NCBI GenBank assembly: GCA_937914785.1
Contig: CALGIV010000148.1
Location: 1 to 5,289 of the forward strand
DNA length: 5,289 nucleotides
Direction of reading: 5' to 3'
From: an uncultured Eubacteriaceae bacterium
Lineage (GTDB): Bacteria > Bacillota > Clostridia > Eubacteriales > UBA1433
Part shown: one piece after another, positions 1 through 5,289 of the stretch
Layout of the letters: each line of letters opens with the position of its first letter
Position numbering within the stretch: the first letter of the stretch is position 1
The notes under the pieces: model-generated
Told to the model about the DNA's origin: nothing
Database searches by the model: none
The model's input: only the letters and a program-made list of their open reading frames with translations
Made by a program: the position numbers and the translations under genes

Positions 1-55
1 ACCCCGGACCGACCGGTTATGAGCCGGTTGCTCTAACCAACTGAGCTAAAGGCCC
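1..55 (-). tRNA. tRNA with CAT anticodon (Ile2 or elongator Met), 3' part cut by window edge
   Basis: Read on the minus strand, the sequence folds as a 7-nt acceptor strand GGGCCTT, TA, a D-stem GCTC/GAGC, an anticodon stem ACCGG/CCGGT around loop CTCATAA, a 5-nt variable loop and the first strand of the T-stem. The 3' half lies outside the window. The anticodon is CAT, so the tRNA is elongator Met or the Ile2 species whose C34 is modified to lysidine by TilS to read AUA. The GG-CC-TTTAGCTCA start resembles bacterial Ile2 genes as I remember them (E. coli ileX, the B. subtilis Ile2), so Ile2 is slightly preferred, but anticodon alone does not decide. It lies 18 bp downstream of tRNA-Pro and is probably cut from the same transcript. 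Confidence 0.9.
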
Positions 56-73
56 CTGTTTGAATGGTTAAAA

Positions 74-151
74 TGGTCGAGGTGGAGGGATTTGAACCCC
101 CGGCCCCATGGTCCCAAACCATGTGCGCTAGCCAAACTGCGCTACACCTCG
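74..151 (-). tRNA. tRNA-Pro (TGG anticodon)
   Basis: A complete 78-nt tRNA on the minus strand. The acceptor stem CGAGGTG pairs with CACCTCG, followed by discriminator A and an encoded CCA end (positions 76-74). The D-stem is GCGC/GCGC, the anticodon stem CATGG/CCATG surrounds loop TTTGGGA (anticodon TGG), the variable loop has 5 nt, and the T-stem has one G-U pair around TTCAAAT. A UGG anticodon can read most or all CCN proline codons. It is the first gene of a tRNA cluster that continues leftward beyond the window and lies about 14 bp downstream of the -10 box at 165-170. Confidence 0.97.
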
Positions 152-164
152 CCAGACTTTTCTA

Positions 165-193
165 ATATTACAATACAACGACTCAATTGTCAA
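165..193 (-). promoter_or_regulatory. Strong sigma-70/sigma-A promoter of the tRNA cluster
   Basis: On the minus strand a perfect -35 box TTGACA (193-188) is followed by exactly 17 nt and a -10 box TAATAT (170-165), one base from consensus. Transcription would start near position 158, giving a leader of about 7 nt before the mature 5' end of tRNA-Pro at 151. The boxes, spacing and distance all suit a stable-RNA promoter. Confidence 0.9.
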
Positions 194-228
194 TGATTTT
201 AGCTTTGCTTATTTTTCGTTTTTAATAA

Positions 229-258
229 TTACATATGTACATTTTTTTCTTTTATGAT
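229..258 (+). promoter_or_regulatory. Possible promoter for the EamA transporter / beta-CASP operon
   Basis: In the AT-rich stretch ahead of the transporter gene, TTACAT (229-234) and TATGAT (253-258) are separated by 18 nt and could serve as -35 and -10 boxes, with a start near 265. An alternative pair is TGTACA (236-241) and TAAAAT (258-263), 16 nt apart. Overlapping short palindromes (ACATATGT, ATGTACAT; 231-242) lie here and could be part of an operator, but in such AT-rich DNA they may be chance. The boxes are weak, so the call is tentative. Confidence 0.35.
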
Positions 259-283
259 AAAATAAATTTGTTAATCATTTTTT

Positions 284-290
284 AGGACGG
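284..290 (+). promoter_or_regulatory. Ribosome binding site of the EamA transporter gene
   Basis: AGGACGG lies 8 nt before the ATG at 299 and fixes that start. The same heptamer precedes the nucleotidase-like gene at 4575-4581 on the other strand. It is an interrupted match to the usual AGGAGG core. Confidence 0.7.
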
Positions 291-298
291 CATAACAA

Positions 299-1162
299 AT
301 GAAAGAGAAAAAAGTTGTTAATGGAAATGTATGTATTCTCATTGCGGCGGTATTGTGGAGCTTCGGCGGCGCTTTTACGAAGCTAATCCCCTGGGGTCCG
401 CTCTCAATCGCCTGTTTGCGCGCTTTGATCGCCGCGGGTGTGCTGGCCATCTATCGGCGCACGTTTCGCTTTTCGCTGACAAAGAGCAATATCATCGGTA
501 GCATTGCGATGTTTTTTACGACATTGTGTTTTATCTGTGCCAACAAATATACGACTGCGGCCAACGCGATCGTACTGCAATACACGATGCCGATTTACGT
601 AATTTTGTTTAACATCATTTTCAGGCGTGAGCGACCCAAAGGTTTGGATATTGCAGCAGTTGCGCTGACCTTTGTCGGCATTGCCGTATTTTTTATCGAT
701 TCGATGGGTGCAGGCACGATGCTTGGCAATGTTTTGGCGCTCGGTGCAGGCTTGTGCTTTGCCGTTGTTTTCTTTGTCAGCAGTGATAAAGACGCAACGC
801 CGATCGAAATCAACTATATCGGCAATTTGATGTACATTTTTTTAATTCCCTTCCTCTTTGTCGACCGGCAGCTTGTCTTTACGCCGGCTTCCGTTGCGTC
901 GATTCTGTTTTTAGGCATTGTGCAATTGGGAATTGCGTATATATTCTTTTCGAAGGGAATTCAAAATACTTCTGCGATCTCTGCTTCGCTGATCTCTGCC
1001 GTTGAGCCGATCTTAAATCCTGTCTGGGCGATGATCATCATCGGTGAAAAACCGTCGCTGCTCTCTGTACTGGCCGGCATTTTTGTCGTCATTGTCATTG
1101 CTGCTTATAACATAATAAAAGCGAAAACTGAACAAAATGAAATGCAGAAAGGAAACGTATGA
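299..1162 (+). CDS. EamA/DMT-family membrane transporter
   Basis: A 287-residue, very hydrophobic protein, the normal length for two-repeat members of the drug/metabolite transporter superfamily (RhaT/YdcZ-like EamA exporters). About ten membrane helices can be drawn, roughly at residues 10-28, 35-52, 63-82, 88-108, 116-133, 141-160, 172-190, 199-217, 225-248 and 255-273. They form two EamA repeats (about 12-133 and 141-272). Family-type signatures sit at the ends of the repeats: VLQYTMPIYVILF followed by RRERP (92-113), and VEPILNPVWAMIIIGEKP (235-252). The ATG at 299 has a ribosome binding site 8 nt upstream. The substrate cannot be read from sequence; known relatives export amino acids, metabolites or drugs. 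The gene overlaps the next one by 4 bp, so the two are cotranscribed and probably translationally coupled. Confidence 0.93.
   Translation: MKEKKVVNGNVCILIAAVLWSFGGAFTKLIPWGPLSIACLRALIAAGVLAIYRRTFRFSLTKSNIIGSIAMFFTTLCFICANKYTTAANAIVLQYTMPIYVILFNIIFRRERPKGLDIAAVALTFVGIAVFFIDSMGAGTMLGNVLALGAGLCFAVVFFVSSDKDATPIEINYIGNLMYIFLIPFLFVDRQLVFTPASVASILFLGIVQLGIAYIFFSKGIQNTSAISASLISAVEPILNPVWAMIIIGEKPSLLSVLAGIFVVIVIAAYNIIKAKTEQNEMQKGNV
1148..1153 (+). promoter_or_regulatory. Ribosome binding site of the beta-CASP gene, inside the transporter gene
   Basis: AAAGGA lies within the last codons of the transporter gene. It is 5 nt from the ATG at 1159 and 8 nt from the second ATG at 1162. The 8-nt spacing is the more usual one, so translation may start at the second Met, giving 540 residues (MKISFLGA...). 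The stop codon TGA (1160-1162) overlaps the first start. Confidence 0.6.
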
Positions 1163-2784
1163 TGAAAATATCATTTTTAGGTGCGACAAAAACAGTTACC
1201 GGTTCCTTATTCTTAATTCAAACAGCCACTTCACAGGTTATCATCGACTGCGGTATGTTCCAGGGCGGCAGAGCGATGGAGGATAAGAATGATGAGAATT
1301 TTGTTTTTGATGTCGCCGATATCGACGCCGTCATCTTAACGCATGCACACATTGACCACTCCGGCCGGCTGCCGAAACTTGTCAAAGACGGGTTTAAAGG
1401 CGTCGTGTACGCCACGCAGGCCACGCGTGACTTGTGCGAGATTATGCTTGCCGACAGCGCGCATATCCAAAAGATGGATGCAGAGTGGGAGACGCGCAAA
1501 AAAATGCGTAAAGGTGAACAAGAGGTTGAACCGATGTATACGCAGCAGGATGTCGACGATACGATGAAGCTGTTTCAAAGCATTGAATACGGCAATCAGG
1601 TACGCATTACGGACGATATTGTGTTAAATTTCATAAATTCCGGGCATATGCTCGGAAGTGCTTATACGGAATTATATATTACAGAAAATGGAAAAACAGA
1701 GAAATATACGATTACGGGAGATATCGGCAACTTTAATCAGCCGATTTTGAAAGATCCGGATATTTTGCCCGAAACGGATTATTTGATTATGGAGTCGACT
1801 TACGGCAATCGCTATCACAGCGATATTACGACTTACCGCGGCGCGCTGCTTGAAATCATCATCGCAACCTTATCGCGCGGCGGCAACGTGGTTATTCCGG
1901 CTTTTTCCGTCGGCAGGACACAGGAAGTTTTATACGAGATTAATCACTATAAGGAAAATAACCTTTTAGGCCGTTTTAACGATGTGAACGTCGTTGTCGA
2001 CAGTCCTTTGGCAATTCAGGCGACCGAAGTATTTAAAAAGCACTACGATATTACAGATGATGCCACACAGCGTCTGATGCGTAACGGTGACGACCCGCTC
2101 GTCTTCGACGGCCTGCTCTATTCGATTACGACAGAGGAGTCTATTGCCGTCAACTCCGATCCGACACCTAAAATTATCCTCTCTGCTTCCGGTATGTGTG
2201 ATGCAGGCCGCATCCGGCATCATTTAAAACATAACCTGTGGCGTAAAGAATCTTCCGTCGTCTTCGTCGGTTATCAAACGGAGGGCAGCCTTGGCCGATT
2301 GCTTTTAGAAGGGGAAAAGGAAGTAAAATTGTTTGGCGAAGAGATTGCCGTCAATGCCGAGATTCATTCTATTGACGCCTACAGCGGTCACGCTGACTTA
2401 AACGGCTTGATCAATACCGTGTTGACGATGCAGCGCAAACCCGGGAAAATCGTCTTAGTGCACGGGGAGCAGGATGCGATGGTAAACTTAAAAAACGAAT
2501 TGCAAAAGCGCATCGACGTTCCTGTTTTTATGCCGGAATACGGAGATGTGTTTGATTTGGCGCAACAGGAAGTGCGTATCGATGTATTGGCTGTAGAACC
2601 GCTTCCGGTCAAAGGAGCAGAAAAGGCCGTTGCAGAAGCACCAGTGCTGCGGCAGACGAAGGCGGTTATTCGCGCTTTGCAGGAACTGATTACCATGCTC
2701 TCAAAATACACCGTTGACCTCAGCGAAAACGCGGCAGTAAAAGTACTGGAAAGTATTGATGCGATTAAAAAGATGGTTTCGTAA
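1159..2784 (+). CDS. MBL-fold/beta-CASP metallohydrolase, RNA-nuclease type (YSH1/CPSF73-like)
   Basis: A 541-residue cytoplasmic protein of the metallo-beta-lactamase/beta-CASP family (COG1236 type, related to RNase J and CPSF73), of usual length for bacterial members. All catalytic motifs are visible: the first Asp in IIDCG (D30), HAHIDH (H62, H64, D66, H67), SGHMLGSAY (H163) and TGDIGNF (D188). Then come beta-CASP motif A MESTYGNRYH (E212), the SASGMCDAGRIRHHL segment (342-356), motif B YSGHAD (H411) and motif C LVHGEQDAM (H435). These should bind two zinc ions and cleave phosphodiester bonds, most likely in RNA. The actual substrate of the bacterial stand-alone family is poorly defined. 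Residues about 485-541 form an Ala-rich linker and a helical tail. Nothing is missing or broken. It follows the transporter gene with a 4-bp overlap and ends before a hairpin terminator. The start could be the second Met at 1162. Confidence 0.93.
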   Translation: MMKISFLGATKTVTGSLFLIQTATSQVIIDCGMFQGGRAMEDKNDENFVFDVADIDAVILTHAHIDHSGRLPKLVKDGFKGVVYATQATRDLCEIMLADSAHIQKMDAEWETRKKMRKGEQEVEPMYTQQDVDDTMKLFQSIEYGNQVRITDDIVLNFINSGHMLGSAYTELYITENGKTEKYTITGDIGNFNQPILKDPDILPETDYLIMESTYGNRYHSDITTYRGALLEIIIATLSRGGNVVIPAFSVGRTQEVLYEINHYKENNLLGRFNDVNVVVDSPLAIQATEVFKKHYDITDDATQRLMRNGDDPLVFDGLLYSITTEESIAVNSDPTPKIILSASGMCDAGRIRHHLKHNLWRKESSVVFVGYQTEGSLGRLLLEGEKEVKLFGEEIAVNAEIHSIDAYSGHADLNGLINTVLTMQRKPGKIVLVHGEQDAMVNLKNELQKRIDVPVFMPEYGDVFDLAQQEVRIDVLAVEPLPVKGAEKAVAEAPVLRQTKAVIRALQELITMLSKYTVDLSENAAVKVLESIDAIKKMVS

Positions 2785-2808
2785 ATGATCAATAATGATT
2801 GATTACGC

Positions 2809-2850
2809 TGAATAAAACAGATCGTCGGTTAAGACGATCTGTTTTATTTA
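2809..2850. terminator. Bidirectional Rho-independent terminator between convergent genes
   Basis: A perfect 16-bp inverted repeat (2811-2826 with 2833-2848) encloses a 6-nt loop GGTTAA. A G-T and a T-A pair can extend it to 18 bp (2809-2850). The stem core is CAGATCGTC, flanked by an A-run on the left and a T-run on the right, so each strand reads GACGATCTGTTTTATT after the loop. It lies 24 bp past the stop of the beta-CASP gene and 34 bp past the stop of the nucleotidase-like gene. It should end transcription from both sides. The rest of the 100-bp gap is AT-rich and shows nothing else. Confidence 0.92.
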
Positions 2851-2884
2851 TAACTTTTAGATTTTAATGAAAAGGTGTCCTGTT

Positions 2885-4567
2885 TTATTCATTGTTTATG
2901 TCTTTTTTACGGGCATAAAGAACAGATAAGATGATAAGCAGAGTGAGCAGGCTGGTACCATAAAGTAAAATAGAAAAATCGTCAAAAGTGGCCGGTGATT
3001 TTTCAAATGCAGGGTCCTCGGGTGCGGTATTGATAATGGTGATACGGCCCTCAATGCGTGCGTGTTCTTCTTTGACAGTGCCGCCAAGAGTATTTAAATA
3101 AGCAATAAAACTTTCTTCGATCAAACCGTATTGGCCGGTCTGAACGTAGCTTGTCAGCACGGTATAGTTATCGCCGCCTGCATAAAGATAGTCGTTTGTT
3201 GCAAGGGTGTAAGTTTTGTCGAGTTCGAGTGCGTCGCCGTCGATTAGGACATTTTGGATGCGGTTTTCCGTCAGATAAGTATGGATTTCATAGCGCATAC
3301 CGGATACGTGGGGAAAAGAACCATCTGGATGAGGGTAGTTTGAAATACCTTGTTCAAGTGCAGTCAACAAGTCTTTTCCTGTAATGTCGATCGTGATAAC
3401 GCGGTTACCGAACGGAAATATCGTGTATAAATCTTCATAAGTAATATCGCCGGGTTTTAGCGAGGCGCAAAGAGAACCGCCGTTAGTAAGAGCAATATCC
3501 GCACCGGAGACGTAGCGCATAGCGTCTGTTGTAAAATTCGCACCGTTAGTCTCTTGAGTGTATGTGCCGTTTGGCATGTGTTCTGCATATAGCAGGAGCT
3601 CAGTTTGACCGACTACTTCTTTTATTGCAATATCGGTTTCGTCTGTCATCGTCTGGATCATTGCTGTGATCGCAGGGTCTTTTTGCAAACCGCCCTTGAT
3701 CAGGCTTGCTGTAATGTTATTGCCGGAGATTGTAATTTTACCGATCGCCGAAAACTTTTCACCGGCTTGAGCAAGCAGGACATCGTTGCCATTTTTATCT
3801 TTAACCGACAGGCCGTTTTCCAATTCGTGATAACTGGCGGCGTCAATAAAGACATCGAGTCCGCTTAAAGATGGAATGATGTCTGTTGACCGCCAAGGTT
3901 CGCTGGTGGGGTTCGTGCCCAAATGTCCCAGGGCGACGACGTAGTCGGCGCCGTTGACGCGCAGTGAGTCGATTTCAGCCTGTACGAGAGAAGTGATTTT
4001 ACTGTCGTTGAACGTGTAGCCTGCTGTATTGGCGGGGTTCGATTGGTATTTAGTTTCCGGTGTCGAGATGCCGACGACGCCGATTTTTTTACTGCCGGCA
4101 GGGTAGAGTGCTGAAGTCGTAAAGACAGGTTGTCCGTTTGGAGCGGTATAATTGGCCGACAGTAAGTCGAAATACATCTTATCATTCGTCAGTGACAGCA
4201 GATGCGGTGTACCATAGTTGAAATCGTGATTTCCTGGCGTCATCGCCGTATAACCTACGGCATTCATCAATTCGATGATATTTTCACCGTTTGATAGATT
4301 GGCGAATGGAATGCCGTGAATCGTATCGCCGCCGTCAAACAACAATACAGTTTTGCCCTGTGCTTCCAGATCGTCTTTAAGAGTTTTTAACTCTGCATAA
4401 CCCAGGGCATTTGAGGAAGGCGTTCCCCGCAGGTCGTTAGTGTGCAACAGAATGATTTCAGGTTCATCGGCGAATATTGCCGGTGCTGAGACCGACAGCA
4501 CAAGGCAGAGTATCAACAACGGTAGAATAACTTTTCTTATCTTTACTACATTTCTTACTTTTCTCAT
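2885..4567 (-). CDS. Secreted, membrane-anchored 5'-nucleotidase/UshA-family protein with a degenerate metal site
   Basis: A 560-residue protein with the two-domain layout of UshA/CD73 enzymes, which hydrolyse nucleotides or UDP-sugars outside the membrane. A signal peptide (basic 1-12, hydrophobic 13-28, cleavage near A33) is followed by the metallophosphoesterase domain (about 37-285), the 5'-nucleotidase C-terminal domain (about 317-510) and a C-terminal membrane helix (532-551) with RKK after it. There is no LPXTG motif. Kept motifs are FDGGDT (D81), PGNHDF (N113, H114), GHLG (H215), FPFGN (384-388) and LYAGGDNY (461-468). Altered motifs are the usual TNDxH, now TNDLR (R47), the usual DGHSH/Q, now DAASY (A244, Y246), and NGGGIR, now NGGSLC (C367). 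It therefore probably has weak or no classical hydrolase activity. AGGACGG 7 nt upstream supports the start. It is second in an operon, 17 bp after the MetH-like gene. Confidence 0.9.
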   Translation of the reverse strand: MRKVRNVVKIRKVILPLLILCLVLSVSAPAIFADEPEIILLHTNDLRGTPSSNALGYAELKTLKDDLEAQGKTVLLFDGGDTIHGIPFANLSNGENIIELMNAVGYTAMTPGNHDFNYGTPHLLSLTNDKMYFDLLSANYTAPNGQPVFTTSALYPAGSKKIGVVGISTPETKYQSNPANTAGYTFNDSKITSLVQAEIDSLRVNGADYVVALGHLGTNPTSEPWRSTDIIPSLSGLDVFIDAASYHELENGLSVKDKNGNDVLLAQAGEKFSAIGKITISGNNITASLIKGGLQKDPAITAMIQTMTDETDIAIKEVVGQTELLLYAEHMPNGTYTQETNGANFTTDAMRYVSGADIALTNGGSLCASLKPGDITYEDLYTIFPFGNRVITIDITGKDLLTALEQGISNYPHPDGSFPHVSGMRYEIHTYLTENRIQNVLIDGDALELDKTYTLATNDYLYAGGDNYTVLTSYVQTGQYGLIEESFIAYLNTLGGTVKEEHARIEGRITIINTAPEDPAFEKSPATFDDFSILLYGTSLLTLLIILSVLYARKKDINNE

Positions 4568-4574
4568 TTTGTTT

Positions 4575-4581
4575 CCGTCCT
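4575..4581 (-). promoter_or_regulatory. Ribosome binding site of the nucleotidase-like gene
   Basis: On the minus strand AGGACGG lies 7 nt before the ATG (4567-4565), within the 17-bp gap after the MetH-like stop codon TAA (4587-4585). The gap leaves no room for a separate promoter of normal size, which supports cotranscription with the upstream gene. Confidence 0.7.
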
Positions 4582-4584
4582 ATT

Positions 4585-5289
4585 TTAGATTCTTTTCCAA
4601 ATCTCTTTGGCGATATTGGCTGTAACCTGTGCGTCTTTTGCGTAATATGTCGCGCCGATTTTCTTTGAGTAGTCTTCGTCCAGCACGGCGCCGCCAACGA
4701 CGATCGACTTGTCGTATCCGGCCGTGCGCAATGCCTGGATGGTTTGCTCCATACTCTTTAAAGTAGTCGTCATCAACGCAGAGAGGCCGACGAGTTGGGT
4801 ATTCGTCTTCATCGCCGTCTCGACGATAAGGTTGATCTCGGTATCGTTGCCGAGGTCGATGATGTCAAAACCGTAGTTTTCAAGGCCCTTGACGGTTGCC
4901 AGAATGATCTTGCGGTCATCGGTCAGGGCGTCAGCACCTTTATCCATCGTTGTGCGCAAATACTCAAAAGCTGCTTTGGCGGCCTCTGCCGAAGAGATGA
5001 GCTGCGGCAGGTATATTTTGTTTTTCTCATATAAGTCGCCAATTTCATCGAGAAGCGGTATCAGAATCGTATCGACAATCGTAAGCGCGTCATGCTCTTG
5101 CAAAAGGGAGGCAATTTGTTCTTCGACACCGCTGCGAATCCCGTTTAAAATCAGATAACGGATATCGACCTGGGTGAAAGTAGCCTGCTTTGGTTTTTCC
5201 TCTGTCTGCGGTGCGTACTTTTCAATATAGGCTGCGCTGCCTTCGTCTGCGGCCGTCAGTACATTAAAGGCATTGATGACTGCCATCAT
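4585..5289 (-). CDS. MetH-like cobalamin-dependent methyltransferase, C-terminal part, lacking the DxHxxG cobalt-ligand segment
   Basis: Only the last 234 codons are in the window. The frame is open to the edge, and the Met-Met there is probably internal. Residues 1-26 resemble the end of a pterin-binding domain. Residues about 40-115 form the helical B12-binding cap, with LIPLLDEIGDLYEKNKIYLP and LISSAEAAKAAFEYL. Residues 126-234 form the Rossmann B12 domain, with IILATVKG (128-135), GFDIIDLG (140-147), the GLSALMTTT loop (168-176) and VVGGAVL (197-203). In working enzymes ATVKG runs into DxHDxGKN, whose His binds cobalt. Here ATVKG is followed directly by LENYGFDIIDLG, so about 13 residues are absent with the frame kept. 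The protein ends after the B12 domain with no activation domain, as in short MetH forms that carry homocysteine methyltransferase and pterin domains upstream. A separate small corrinoid protein is possible but less likely. Confidence 0.85.
   Translation of the reverse strand: MMAVINAFNVLTAADEGSAAYIEKYAPQTEEKPKQATFTQVDIRYLILNGIRSGVEEQIASLLQEHDALTIVDTILIPLLDEIGDLYEKNKIYLPQLISSAEAAKAAFEYLRTTMDKGADALTDDRKIILATVKGLENYGFDIIDLGNDTEINLIVETAMKTNTQLVGLSALMTTTLKSMEQTIQALRTAGYDKSIVVGGAVLDEDYSKKIGATYYAKDAQVTANIAKEIWKRI

Noticed and set aside
231..242. Overlapping palindromes ACATATGT and ATGTACAT before the transporter gene as an operator
   Set aside because: They are short, lie in very AT-rich DNA and have no second copy in the window. 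They are mentioned only within the tentative promoter.
1218..1567. Several frames of 70-95 codons on both strands within the beta-CASP gene
   Set aside because: All are shadows of a gene whose catalytic motifs (HAHIDH and others) lie in the annotated frame.
2388..2792. A 134-codon open frame on the minus strand opposite the end of the beta-CASP gene
   Set aside because: It lies entirely over a well-supported gene plus its stop region, has a Ser/Thr/Cys-rich composition typical of antisense frames, has no clear ribosome binding site and no family motif.
3865..4185. A 106-codon frame on the minus strand in another phase within the nucleotidase-like gene
   Set aside because: It shares the strand but not the frame of a gene with clear domain motifs. 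Its translation is low in complexity and has no recognisable domain.
4490..4520. Possible lipoprotein signal (Cys21) in the nucleotidase-like protein
   Set aside because: The residues before the Cys are L-I-L, not a lipobox such as L-A-G or L-S-A, and the hydrophobic core continues past it. An ordinary signal peptide fits better.
4568..4584. Riboswitch or promoter between the MetH-like and nucleotidase-like genes
   Set aside because: The gap is 17 bp and is filled by the ribosome binding site. Any SAM or cobalamin riboswitch would lie upstream of the MetH-like gene, outside the window.
5284..5289. ATGATG at the right edge as a true start of the MetH-like protein
   Set aside because: The frame is open to the edge, and the residues that follow look like the end of a pterin-binding domain, so the Met codons are probably internal and the gene is cut by the window.

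Overview
The window looks like ordinary chromosomal DNA of a low-to-mid GC bacterium, most likely a member of the Bacillota (Clostridia or Negativicutes type). The grounds are AT-rich intergenic DNA, sigma-A type promoters, purine-rich ribosome binding sites, tRNA genes that encode their own CCA end, and a MetH-like protein that ends after its B12 domain. This is a judgement from gene style; no species can be named.

Layout. (1) Positions 1-151, minus strand: two tandem tRNA genes, tRNA-Pro(TGG) and then a CAT-anticodon tRNA (Ile2 or Met) cut by the window edge, behind a near-consensus promoter at 165-193. (2) Positions 299-2784, plus strand: an EamA/DMT-family inner-membrane transporter overlapping by 4 bp a complete metallo-beta-lactamase/beta-CASP nuclease-like protein. 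(3) Positions 2785-2884: a convergent intergenic region holding a long perfect hairpin that should terminate transcription from both sides. (4) Positions 2885-5289, minus strand: the 3' part of a MetH-like cobalamin-dependent methyltransferase gene, followed 17 bp later by a secreted, membrane-anchored protein of the UshA/CD73 5'-nucleotidase family. The two are probably one transcript. The window has no gene-free stretch longer than 300 bases.

The notable part is the minus-strand pair. The MetH-like protein keeps the helical cap and most of the Rossmann B12 domain, but the segment that should carry the DxHxxG cobalt-ligand motif is missing, as if about 13 codons had been removed in frame. 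The nucleotidase-like protein next to it keeps its whole two-domain fold, signal peptide and membrane anchor. It has, however, lost several expected metal ligands (DxH to D-L-R; GHSH/GHSQ to A-A-S-Y) and the expected phosphate-binding Arg of the C-terminal domain (NGGGIR to NGGSLC). Both reading frames are otherwise intact. They may be inactive paralogues kept for another role, such as cofactor-free scaffolding or ligand binding at the cell surface, or genes at an early stage of decay. I see no CRISPR array, insertion sequence, prophage gene or defence system.
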